Shown: positions 1-5,819 of the stretch, piece after piece
Layout: the number at the start of each line of letters is the position of its first letter
Numbering within the stretch: the first letter of the stretch is position 1
Origin: Weeksellaceae bacterium
GTDB lineage: Bacteria > Bacteroidota > Bacteroidia > Flavobacteriales > Weeksellaceae
Length of the DNA stretch: 7,410 nt
Assembly (NCBI GenBank): GCA_022701475.1
Contig: JAKOOI010000243.1
Coordinates: 1 to 7,410 of the forward strand
Reading direction: 5' to 3'
Position numbers and translations under genes: made by a program
Notes under the pieces: model-generated
What the model saw: the letters and a program-made list of their open reading frames with translations, nothing else
What the model was told of the DNA's origin: nothing
Databases searched by the model: none

Positions 1-103
1 ATTTGAATACTAAAGGTAGCCGTAAAATCTGATTTTGAAAAGAGATGGTTCATAGATTTATTCTATTTGACAAAAATTTAACAGTCCGGCCTGTAAAAAT
101 CAA

Positions 104-111
104 TATTTTTG
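104..111 (+). promoter_or_regulatory. Candidate Bacteroidota -7 box of tpx
   Basis: The bases TATTTTTG fit the Bacteroidota sigma-ABfr -7 consensus TAnnTTTG exactly. No good TTTG -33 element lies at the usual spacing; the nearest TTTG, at 66-69, is too far upstream. Transcription starting about 7 bases downstream would leave a leader of only about 9 nt before the ATG at 127. That is short but fits a gene with no Shine-Dalgarno sequence. The surroundings are very AT-rich, so a chance match is possible. Confidence 0.35.
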
Positions 112-126
112 CTTTAAAATAAATTT

Positions 127-699
127 ATGTTTTCAAAATTCACTTTCGGAATGTTCTTCCTTCTTTCCACATTGGTTTTCGCACAGCAGTCCGGTAAACC
201 CAATACGGTAACGGCAGGGGGGAAACCCGTCCATACGTATGCCGCCTTACCTGCCGTCAATAAGGCAGCTCCTGCTTTTACGCTTACGGATGTGTCGATG
301 AAAGAGCAGACGCTGGATTCCTACAAAGGAAAATACCTGATCCTTAATATTTTCCCGAGCGTGGACACCGGTGTCTGTTCTGCGTCGGTACGCCATTTCA
401 ATGAAGATGCCGCCAGCCTCCCAAATACGGCGGTACTCTGCATTTCCAAAGACCTGCCGTTTGCCCAAAAAAGATTCTGTGGTGCCGAAGGGATTAAAAA
501 TGTGGTCATGCTATCGGATTTCCGTTCGGATTTCGGAAAAAAGTATGGCGTGGAAATTACGGATTCTGCCATGAAAGGACTCCTGAGCAGAGCAGTGGTC
601 GTTATTGATCCTTCAGGAAAAATCATTTATGAAGAGCAGGTCGCTGACATTTCGCATGAGCCGGATTACGCAGCAGCTATTGGTGCTTTAAAAAAATAA
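127..699 (+). CDS. tpx: Thiol peroxidase Tpx with N-terminal signal peptide
   Basis: This is a Tpx-class peroxiredoxin, which reduces hydrogen peroxide and alkyl peroxides using thiols, usually thioredoxin. The core matches E. coli Tpx closely: the FPSVDTGVC active-site block (residues 76-84), LCISKDLPFAQKRFCGAEG (104-122) and RAVVVID (155-161). The peroxidatic cysteine is C84 with P77 and T81 in the same loop, the resolving cysteine is C118, and R155 is the expected active-site arginine. The spacing of C84, C105 and C118 equals that of C61, C82 and C95 in E. coli. Classic Tpx is about 165-168 residues and cytoplasmic. This protein has 190, the extra being a hydrophobic N-terminus (about residues 4-19) ending VFA before QQ, which looks like a signal peptide cleaved after A19. 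A periplasmic or envelope location is therefore inferred. A stop at 115-117 makes the ATG at 127 the first in-frame start. It forms a single-gene unit closed by the hairpin at 721-750. Confidence 0.95.
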   Translation: MFSKFTFGMFFLLSTLVFAQQSGKPNTVTAGGKPVHTYAALPAVNKAAPAFTLTDVSMKEQTLDSYKGKYLILNIFPSVDTGVCSASVRHFNEDAASLPNTAVLCISKDLPFAQKRFCGAEGIKNVVMLSDFRSDFGKKYGVEITDSAMKGLLSRAVVVIDPSGKIIYEEQVADISHEPDYAAAIGALKK

Positions 700-720
700 A
701 AACAGACATGGAACCTTATG

Positions 721-750
721 AAACCTCCGGAAAAAAAGACGGAGGTTTTT
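721..750 (+). terminator. Rho-independent terminator after tpx
   Basis: AAACCTCCG (721-729) pairs perfectly with CGGAGGTTT (740-748) around a 10-base A-rich loop, and the right arm runs into a T tract (746-750). It starts 22 bases past the tpx stop. The minus-strand reading can form the same stem but lacks a clear T tail, so it is only a weak terminator for the convergent paralogue operon. Confidence 0.85.
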
Positions 751-813
751 CAGTAATATAAATCTGAAAACGGAAGCCAGGTTAAGAGGCCACTACTTCG
801 GGTTCAGGTTATG

Positions 814-870
814 TTACCGTTTATCCTTCTTTTTCGTAATAATGATTATCACCCCGTTTTTGCCTCGTGA
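814..870 (-). pseudogene. In-frame 3' remainder of the plug-tailed gene beyond its TGA
   Basis: Read on the minus strand in the same frame as the gene at 871-1524, the 18 codons after its TGA encode SRGKNGVIIIITKKKDKR and then end in TAA (814-816). This is the classic end of a SusC-type plug domain, (Y)G-x-x-x-x-x-G-x-I-x-I-x-T. In the neighbouring paralogue, 18 residues also follow the conserved YG (KKAGYGAIEITTRRKRNK), and the two tails align without a gap. The stop at 871-873 replaces the glycine codon; GGA to TGA would need one base change. The segment is probably the untranslated end of a gene truncated by a nonsense mutation, unless the TGA is read through or is a sequencing error. Confidence 0.8.
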
Positions 871-1524
871 TCAATACTTTTGGATTTCAGCCTGATCCGA
901 CAGGTGACTGATACTTTCTACGGCTTGCGGATCAATTTTCCGGAGCTTTTTTAACCCCGTTATTTTTCCATTAAGCACCAGGAGCGGCCGTTGGCCTTCC
1001 TTCAGGGAAGCAACGCTTGGTCCTATCCGGATCCCTGCCAAATCCCTTTCCCTGTAGTCAGGATAAGTGATTGGATATTGTACTGAAGCCGCTTTATTTG
1101 CATTCCCGCCTATCTGATCCTTGGAAACTACAGTAACAGATCCTGTTACTGAACTCTCAGATTTAGTTTTGAAAGCAGGCCCTGCCAAAACCAATTCCGC
1201 CATATCTTTAACCGCAAGAGTATCTGACGCCGTGACCTGCTGTGCCTGCACGGATGCCAGTCCGCCGGCAGTCATGAATAGGCCTGCCGCTGCAAACTTT
1301 GCCCATGAAAAAGAAGAATATTTCAATGCCCTGTCCAGCTGAGACTTTTTAAATTTTCCGCAGATACCGTACGGTGCACCGGAGAAAGCCTTCCTTATTT
1401 CATCATCAGAAGCCTCCCTGAAATCCTGTACGGTTTTTGTACAGACCGAACAGAACCGGCCCTTTTCATGAGGTGTCATGGCATCCCAATCTTCATGACA
1501 GGGTTTGGATATGGTAATTTTCAT
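871..1524 (-). CDS. Four-Cys, single-TM protein with plug-like tail, truncated by TGA
   Basis: The product is 217 residues from the ATG at 1524. That start is preferred over the upstream ATG at 1557 because it aligns with the paralogue (MKITISKPCHEDW against MKLSIPKPCHENW). The N-terminal module has C9, C25, C28 and C55 in the pattern KPCHxxW, FCxVCTKTVxDF and CGxF, which looks like a metal-binding cluster. A hydrophobic segment follows at about residues 74-94, ending VQAQQ, then an exported-looking region. SSVTGSVTVVSKDQI (124-138) and PLLVLNGK through IDPQAVESIS (180-206) resemble the plug domain of TonB-dependent, SusC-like receptors, but there is no barrel. The plug motif stops at Y217, where a TGA replaces the conserved glycine, and the lost end is still readable at 814-870. 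The function is unknown. It lies 48 bp downstream of its paralogue, probably in one operon, so it may be a recently damaged copy. Confidence 0.75.
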   Translation of the reverse strand: MKITISKPCHEDWDAMTPHEKGRFCSVCTKTVQDFREASDDEIRKAFSGAPYGICGKFKKSQLDRALKYSSFSWAKFAAAGLFMTAGGLASVQAQQVTASDTLAVKDMAELVLAGPAFKTKSESSVTGSVTVVSKDQIGGNANKAASVQYPITYPDYRERDLAGIRIGPSVASLKEGQRPLLVLNGKITGLKKLRKIDPQAVESISHLSDQAEIQKY

Positions 1525-1572
1525 TTTTACAATATTTTGATATAAAGTCAGGAACATCCGGATTACAGCTTC

Positions 1573-2181
1573 TCACTTGTTTCTTTTCCGTCTGGTTGTA
1601 ATTTCAATGGCTCCGTAACCGGCTTTTTTACCGTACCGGTCAGTAGCATATTTTCCTTTCAGCACGTTGATTTTGCTGATCGCCTCCGGATCCAACGCTT
1701 TAAAATCAGCCTCTGTTCCCGGTTTACCATTGATAACGTATAAAGGGCTCCGGTATTTATCCAGGCTTTCCTTATGGATTCCACCGAGGATCAGATTTTT
1801 TGCCATGGCGGAATCATTCTTTATAACGCCCGGGACTGCTTTTCCCTTCAGCCGTTTTTCTTTAAGCAAATCTTTTTCCGGACCGCAGTGCTGTTGGGCA
1901 TTTACAGGCACAAGACCGGCAGCCGTCACCATAAAACCTACGGCCAACCGGGCAAAAACCGAATTGATGCCGGAATACCTGAGATCCCGGTTGAGCTGTG
2001 ATGCTTTAAAATTTCCGCAGGTATTTTCTTCCGTTCCTGAAAAAGCTTCTATGATTTCATCATCTGCAGCCGCCGTAAAATCTCTTACGGTTTTGGTGCA
2101 GACCGCGCAGAATTTTCCTTTTTCATCAGGTGCCATGGTGTCCCAGTTTTCGTGACAGGGCTTTGGAATGCTTAATTTCAT
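1573..2181 (-). CDS. Four-Cys, single-TM protein with TonB-receptor-plug-like tail
   Basis: This is an intact 202-residue paralogue of the downstream gene. The N-terminal module has C9, C25, C28 and C55 in PKPCHENW, FCAVCTKTVRDF and CGNF, and is conserved between the two copies together with the SQLNRDL stretch that follows (about 61-67). This suggests a cytoplasmic zinc-ribbon-like domain. One membrane or signal-anchor segment spans about 74-95 and ends VNAQQ. The C-terminus, SPLYVINGKP (145-154), LDPEAISKINVLKG (163-176), ATDRYG (179-184) and GAIEITTR (190-197), matches the secondary-structure core of SusC/TonB-receptor plug domains (YVIDGxP, INVLKG, YGxxAxxGxIxITT). No beta-barrel follows, so this is not a receptor. 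A role in receptor regulation or envelope signalling would be a guess. The gene is first in a two-gene operon and is divergent from the gene at 2313. No TAnnTTTG box was found ahead of it. Confidence 0.85.
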   Translation of the reverse strand: MKLSIPKPCHENWDTMAPDEKGKFCAVCTKTVRDFTAAADDEIIEAFSGTEENTCGNFKASQLNRDLRYSGINSVFARLAVGFMVTAAGLVPVNAQQHCGPEKDLLKEKRLKGKAVPGVIKNDSAMAKNLILGGIHKESLDKYRSPLYVINGKPGTEADFKALDPEAISKINVLKGKYATDRYGKKAGYGAIEITTRRKRNK

Positions 2182-2205
2182 ATGAACTGTTTTCTATAAA
2201 GATGC

Positions 2206-2277
2206 TTTTTTCCGGAAAAAGGTTGGAAAGATGAAATATATTTTGAAGCTGACCGGAAAATTTCCGATATTTCGGAA
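2206..2277. repeat. Cluster of CGGAAA/TTTCCG inverted repeats between divergent genes
   Basis: The 131-bp gap between the divergent genes holds three short palindromes on one theme. They are TTTTTCCGGAAAAA (within 2206-2220), CGGAAA-A-TTTCCG (2254-2266) and TTCCGA-TATT-TCGGAA (2262-2267 with 2272-2277); the last two overlap and cannot form at the same time. They could be operator half-sites shared by the two promoters or alternative RNA hairpins. Their function is unknown, and the AT-rich setting makes chance partly responsible. Confidence 0.4.
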
Positions 2278-2312
2278 GTAAAAAATACGGCCACAGTGAA
2301 CCATGATATCTT

Positions 2313-2813
2313 ATGAAGGAAGAAAATATCAATAAACTGAACAGCCTTTTCTCGCAGATCAAGACAGAGGAACAAAGGCTGAAAGAAAACCTGGAAAAGA
2401 AGAAGAGCGAAGAAGAAGTATTCCTTGAGGGCTTCAAAACCCTGTGCAAAAATGTGATCGGGCCGAAAATGCAGGAATTCAGGAGCATGCTGCGGCAGAA
2501 CGGTTTTGGCTGTAAGGTAGAATTCCGTGAAGAAAACAGAAACGGAGCAGGAATCAATTCCCAGTCCAATATGATACTTCAGATCTCAAGGAACGTAAAT
2601 TCCAGTTTTTATGCGAATGATAAATTTCCGCACATCATGTTTACGGCAGACCGCAACCTGAAAAGAATCGGGATCCACGTGGATACCATTTTCCAGAACG
2701 GAACCGGAACGGCAGCCCTGAAACCGGATTTCTATACACTGGAAACGCTTGATGAAAACGCAACAGAACGGGAAATAGTGGAATCCCTGGAAAAAATACT
2801 GGTCAACCGGTAA
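2313..2813 (+). CDS. Hypothetical protein with N-terminal coiled coil
   Basis: I do not recognise this family. The product is 166 residues with no signal peptide and no membrane segment, so it is probably cytoplasmic. Residues 1-37 are strongly charged with heptad-like spacing (Lys/Glu-rich, Leu and Ile at intervals), suggesting a coiled coil. About 38-62 looks helical and includes C45. From about 66 to 145 the pattern alternates like beta strands (CKVEFREE, NMILQISRN, HIMFTADR, RIGIHVDTIF), and a final helix covers about 152-163. This layout could be an alpha/beta domain with an N-terminal oligomerisation helix. A TGA at 2304-2306 makes ATG 2313 the first in-frame start. No Shine-Dalgarno sequence is visible. 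It runs convergently towards the antiporter gene, with 37 bp between the stops and no clear hairpin. Confidence 0.75.
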   Translation: MKEENINKLNSLFSQIKTEEQRLKENLEKKKSEEEVFLEGFKTLCKNVIGPKMQEFRSMLRQNGFGCKVEFREENRNGAGINSQSNMILQISRNVNSSFYANDKFPHIMFTADRNLKRIGIHVDTIFQNGTGTAALKPDFYTLETLDENATEREIVESLEKILVNR

Positions 2814-2850
2814 ATGGTACACTGCAGATCAAAATTTCCCTGCAGATGCA

Positions 2851-4005
2851 TCATAAAATCCTTTGGCCTACCCTTTTGAAAACGGTGATCCATACTGTGG
2901 AAAAAAGCAACGACAGACAGGTAATGCATAAGCCTGCCTTGTAAAGTTCATAAGGGATAACCTCCGTTTTATAGGCAATGGTTAAAGCCAGGATACCGAA
3001 TTCCCCGGTCTGCGAGAGCAGCGCACCGCCGTATCCGCTTTCTCTCCAGTTATATCCCAGCAGCCTGAAAACAAGAACAGACATCACGCTGTTGCTCAGA
3101 AGTACGAAGAACGTTCCGAGCAGGATGATTTCATAATGGCGGTACAGGTAATCAAGATCAAGCCTCAGGCCTACCGATACAAAAAAGAGGGTAATAAAAA
3201 ATACTTTAAAGGGAGTCAGGGAATATTCAAGCCAGTTCAGTACTTTCAGCCGTCCTACCATTACTCCGGCAATGAAGCTTCCCAGTGCACTGCTGAGCCC
3301 GATCAGCTCTGCCAGCAGCCCGAAACCGAGACAGATCAGCAGTCCGGTAAATACCTGAAGATCATGATCCTTTTCAATAGTCCGGAAAAAATCCGGAAGT
3401 TTGATTTCCTGGACATTCCTGATTTTTTTAAACAGGAAAAATACGGCAATGCAGAAAAGCACCGGCAGAATAAGGTGATGTATTCCGGCATGTTCCCCAC
3501 TCCAGGCTTTAAGCAGGGTAAGCACCGGCGCCAGCAACAGATCCTGAACGATCAGGATATTAAGAAGCGTATTCCCGAAACCGGTATTCAGCCGGCCCTC
3601 CTTCTTCAGGAATTCACTGACCACCGCCGTGCTGTTGAACGTAAAGAGAATGGCCATCAGGATGGTACTTCTGAAATCAAGATGAATGAAGTTCCCGATG
3701 AGAAAAGCAAAGCCGAGACTGAGCAGGATCTTGATTCCCTGTGCCACCAGGGGTTTTATGATCAGGCTGTGATGGTTCGGGATATGGATCTCCATTCCCA
3801 GGAAAAACATCAGCAGGAGAATCCCCATCTCTCCTATGATTTCAATTTCATGGATCCCGGTAAAGACTTTCAGCATATAAGGACCCAGCAGGATCCCCGC
3901 TGCCATATAGGCGATCAGGTAAGGCTGCCTGATTTTTTTCAGCAGAAAAATCAGTCCTGTAGTTACAAGACAGAGAATGGAAACCGATAAAAGCAATGTA
4001 TTCAT
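2851..4005 (-). CDS. CPA2-family cation:proton antiporter, membrane domain only
   Basis: This inner-membrane protein probably exchanges Na+ or K+ for protons and belongs to the Kef-type CPA2 family. The 384 residues are mostly hydrophobic helices, about 11-13 by eye. Family features are PYLIAYMAAGILLGP (28-42), the FNSTAVVSEFLKKEG block (123-137) followed by NILIVQDLLLAPVL (149-162) with the ion-site-type VQD at 153-155, SSALGSFIAGVMVGR (238-252), LTPFKVFFITLFFVSVG (263-279) and SQTGEFG (331-337). Full-length KefB and KefC have a C-terminal RCK/TrkA-N domain of over 200 residues. This protein stops soon after the last helix, as short Na+/H+ exchangers of the family do, so glutathione or nucleotide gating is not expected. 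Ion specificity cannot be read from sequence. A weak promoter-like pair on the minus strand (TTTTGA at 4045-4050 and TAAATTCA at 4020-4027) may serve it. A terminator separates it from hsp20. Confidence 0.93.
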   Translation of the reverse strand: MNTLLLSVSILCLVTTGLIFLLKKIRQPYLIAYMAAGILLGPYMLKVFTGIHEIEIIGEMGILLLMFFLGMEIHIPNHHSLIIKPLVAQGIKILLSLGFAFLIGNFIHLDFRSTILMAILFTFNSTAVVSEFLKKEGRLNTGFGNTLLNILIVQDLLLAPVLTLLKAWSGEHAGIHHLILPVLFCIAVFFLFKKIRNVQEIKLPDFFRTIEKDHDLQVFTGLLICLGFGLLAELIGLSSALGSFIAGVMVGRLKVLNWLEYSLTPFKVFFITLFFVSVGLRLDLDYLYRHYEIILLGTFFVLLSNSVMSVLVFRLLGYNWRESGYGGALLSQTGEFGILALTIAYKTEVIPYELYKAGLCITCLSLLFSTVWITVFKRVGQRIL

Positions 4006-4109
4006 ACGATACCGTTATTTGAATTTACCACTACCTAAATAAAATCAAAAGAATGATAAGCCAGCCCTGTAAGAAATCCGGATCACCGGGTGCCGGCAAG
4101 GAAAGAAAT

Positions 4110-4143
4110 AACAATTGGTTTTCCCCGGGGAAAACCAATTGTT
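4110..4143 (-). terminator. 34-bp perfect palindrome, terminator of the hsp20 gene
   Basis: AACAATTGGTTTTCCCC is followed directly by its exact reverse complement, giving a 34-bp perfect palindrome centred between 4126 and 4127. In RNA it would make a long stem with a CCGG tetraloop. It begins 17 bases beyond the hsp20 stop. On the minus strand it leads into TTATTTCTTTCC, a T-rich tail as expected of an intrinsic terminator. It also insulates the antiporter gene from hsp20 transcription. Confidence 0.75.
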
Positions 4144-4159
4144 GTATGTCTGCGTAATA

Positions 4160-4615
4160 TTACTGAATCTCAATCAGTCTCGGTGCCTGCTTCCTGGCTT
4201 TTTCCGTTTTGGGAATGGTGAGTTTCAGGACGCCGTTATCGTATCTGGCTTCAATGTGTTCCTCATCCACCACATCTTTGGAAAGCTCGAAACTCCGCTG
4301 GAATGCCTGGTAACTGAATTCCCTTCGGGTATAGTTTTCTTTGGCTTCCTCCGTACCGTTCTTCCTGGAAGATGAGATCGTCAGAAGGTTGCCGTCCAGC
4401 GTGATCCGGAAATCCTGCTTTTCCATTCCCGGCGCGGCCACTTCCACTTCAAAGCGGTCATCATCCTCTTTGATGTTCACCGATGGAACGGTGGTTAATG
4501 TTGGTGAAAAATTGGTGTTGCCCCAATTAAAAAGTTCGCGGCTTACAAAGTCATCGAACAGGGTACGTGTACCGGCAGGCAGTAAGCTGCCATTGTTTCT
4601 TTTTACGAGTGACAT
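4160..4615 (-). CDS. Hsp20/alpha-crystallin small heat-shock protein
   Basis: This is an ATP-independent holdase that binds unfolding proteins in the cytoplasm and forms oligomers. The 151 residues show a short N-terminal arm with LFDDFVSRELFNW (19-31), then the alpha-crystallin domain at about 43-137: PSVNIKEDDDRFEVEVAAPGM (44-64), the region ending in the strand SFEL (108-111), and the hallmark DNGVLKLTIPK (126-136). The C-terminal tail ends RLIEIQ, where I148-E-I150 is the I-x-I motif that docks on neighbouring subunits. The frame is open up to 4795, but that would add 60 residues overlapping the SDR gene end. ATG 4615 gives the typical family length and the usual MSLVKR-like start. No CIRCE element is visible upstream. 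A TTTGG about 20 bases ahead of a TAAAATTT could be a weak promoter on the minus strand. Confidence 0.95.
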   Translation of the reverse strand: MSLVKRNNGSLLPAGTRTLFDDFVSRELFNWGNTNFSPTLTTVPSVNIKEDDDRFEVEVAAPGMEKQDFRITLDGNLLTISSSRKNGTEEAKENYTRREFSYQAFQRSFELSKDVVDEEHIEARYDNGVLKLTIPKTEKARKQAPRLIEIQ

Positions 4616-4720
4616 AACAAACGAATTTTTATGGTTAAACATAAATTTTAATGAACGTAACAGAATATTTCCAAAGGTTATGCCAGCGGTAAAGAGCTGA
4701 AATCTTGTCACTTGAAATGA

Positions 4721-4747
4721 AAAAATGTCATATAAAATGACATTTTT
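4721..4747 (-). terminator. AT-rich hairpin overlapping the SDR stop codon
   Basis: AAAAATGTCAT (4721-4731) and ATGACATTTTT (4737-4747) form a perfect 11-bp inverted repeat around a 5-base spacer. Read on the minus strand, the stem ends in a run of T, so it fits an intrinsic terminator. It overlaps the last bases of the SDR gene, whose stop is at 4746-4748. The stem has few G-C pairs, so termination may be leaky. It also lies ahead of hsp20, so an operator is an alternative. Confidence 0.55.
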
Positions 4748-5513
4748 ACTTTTCCTGCAGATGGAAGCAGCGCGGATCAGGATACCTGAATTCAAAGTTC
4801 AGTTCTGTGATCAGTTTTTCAGGCGAAATGATTCTGCCGCCTGCGATACGTTCCCCCGTACAGGAAAGGCCTTTCTGGGCATTAATGACTTCTTCCTTAC
4901 TGGGATGCAAAGGAGCCACTATGTTATAGACTTGTGATTCTACTTTATGTTCCAGCATTTTTTCAATGACCGAGCAGATATCTGTATAATGGATATGGTT
5001 CACAGGCTGGTCCAGCCCGGAAATATGGTAATTTTTCAGCAGCCGTTCACCGCCCATCAGGCCACCTAATCTCAGGATGTTTGCCTGCGGAAATCTGTTG
5101 AGGATAAAATTTTCGCTTTCCACTTCCGTCGCCGGCTGATCACTTTCCGTATATTCCTGTCTAGCATCCGGATAAATACCTGTTGAGCTGGTGTAAAAAA
5201 CCTGGCCCCTGAAATCCCCGATGAAGGTAAGGAGATTCTGCCTTTTGCCGGTCATCGGGATTTTTGTACCCCTCAGCCCTGAAAAAGGAACAGCGATAAT
5301 GACGGCATCCAGATCAGCCGCAGCTTCCCATATTTCAGTATCTGCATTGAATTCATCCGGAAATTTCATGAGAAAGGCATGATACCCTCTGGACCGGAGA
5401 TCATTCAGTTTGGTTTCCGTAGTAGTGGTAGCATAGATTTCGTACCGGTCTGCAAAATGTTCCGCAATATGGCTTCCCAGCCACCCGCAACCGATAATTC
5501 CAAGTTTTTTCAT
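4746..5513 (-). CDS. NAD(P)-binding Rossmann protein, extended SDR, YeeZ-like
   Basis: This 255-residue cytoplasmic protein is probably an oxidoreductase or epimerase-like enzyme with unknown substrate. It opens with a dinucleotide-binding loop, GIIGCGWLGS (5-14). The fold then shows AVIIAVPFSG (70-79), VFYTSSTGIYPD (105-116), which is the SST and Y region of extended SDRs, ILRLGGLMGG (146-155) and PVNHIHYTDIC (170-180), which matches the VNxIHVxDV-type motif near the substrate lobe. The usual catalytic YxxxK is not clear: Y114 is followed by PDARQ, so the catalytic lysine seems absent, as in YeeZ-type members. The start at 5513 is only 6 bp past the toxin stop with no intervening promoter match. 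It may therefore be read from the toxin-antitoxin promoter or from one inside that module. It ends in the hairpin at 4721-4747. Confidence 0.85.
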   Translation of the reverse strand: MKKLGIIGCGWLGSHIAEHFADRYEIYATTTTETKLNDLRSRGYHAFLMKFPDEFNADTEIWEAAADLDAVIIAVPFSGLRGTKIPMTGKRQNLLTFIGDFRGQVFYTSSTGIYPDARQEYTESDQPATEVESENFILNRFPQANILRLGGLMGGERLLKNYHISGLDQPVNHIHYTDICSVIEKMLEHKVESQVYNIVAPLHPSKEEVINAQKGLSCTGERIAGGRIISPEKLITELNFEFRYPDPRCFHLQEK

Positions 5514-5519
5514 TTATAT

Positions 5520-5819
5520 TTAGCTTTTCAATGATTTATGATTATTCTCCGGATCCTGAAAATTCTGAATAATCCGGATAATTTTTAATACTTCATCTTC
5601 AACACTGTAGATCAAAGTATTATGTTTTGTAATTAAAATTTTATGATATACAGTATCTTCATATTTCTGAAATATAACATTTCCGTTACAAACAATTTTT
5701 ACAATGTCATCCAGTTTTGTTAAGAATTCATCCAGCACTCGATCATTCCAATAATAAATAAGATATTCTTCTATTTTCTGTAAGTCAGAAAGTGATTCAT
5801 CAGAGAATTTTATTTTCAT
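5520..5819 (-). CDS. ParE/RelE-superfamily toxin
   Basis: This 99-residue protein has the layout of type II RelE/ParE toxins. It begins with strand MKIKFSDES and a helical hairpin (8-43, with LSDLQKIEEYL and VLDEFLTKLDDIV). The beta sheet follows: YHKILITKHNTLIYSVEDEVLKIIRI as strands (about 58-83), ending QNFQDPEN (85-92) as in ParE's final 'R..DP' segment. ParE members poison DNA gyrase and RelE members cut mRNA at the ribosome; the sequence does not decide which applies. The start codon lies inside the antitoxin gene (20-bp overlap), which indicates translational coupling with antitoxin made first. Base composition is visibly more AT-rich than the SDR and hsp20 genes, as expected for a mobile module. 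Confidence 0.85.
   Translation of the reverse strand: MKIKFSDESLSDLQKIEEYLIYYWNDRVLDEFLTKLDDIVKIVCNGNVIFQKYEDTVYHKILITKHNTLIYSVEDEVLKIIRIIQNFQDPENNHKSLKS

Noticed and set aside
3..32. Possible last codons of an upstream gene (LNTKGSRKI then TGA)
   Set aside because: Only nine codons are visible at the window edge, too few to separate from chance.
1525..1557. Upstream ATG at 1557 for the truncated paralogue
   Set aside because: It would add 11 residues absent from the sister protein, whose MKLSIPKPCHENW start aligns with ATG 1524.
1667..2155. 162-codon plus-strand frame opposite the intact plug-tailed gene
   Set aside because: It is a shadow of the minus-strand gene, whose domains are conserved in its neighbour. 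The shadow has no recognisable motif.
2814..2850. Search for a terminator between the convergent genes; repeated CTGCAGAT at 2822 and 2840
   Set aside because: No stem with a T tail is present. The 8-base direct repeat is too short to call.
3136..3990. Long plus-strand reading frame of 284 codons opposite the antiporter gene
   Set aside because: It is a mirror of a strongly recognisable membrane protein. Its translation is Gln/Lys/His-rich with no domain, as expected from the complement of hydrophobic codons, and no start signal is seen.
4616..4795. 60-residue N-terminal extension of Hsp20
   Set aside because: The extension overlaps the end of the SDR gene and the hairpin at 4721-4747. The family length and start fit ATG 4615.
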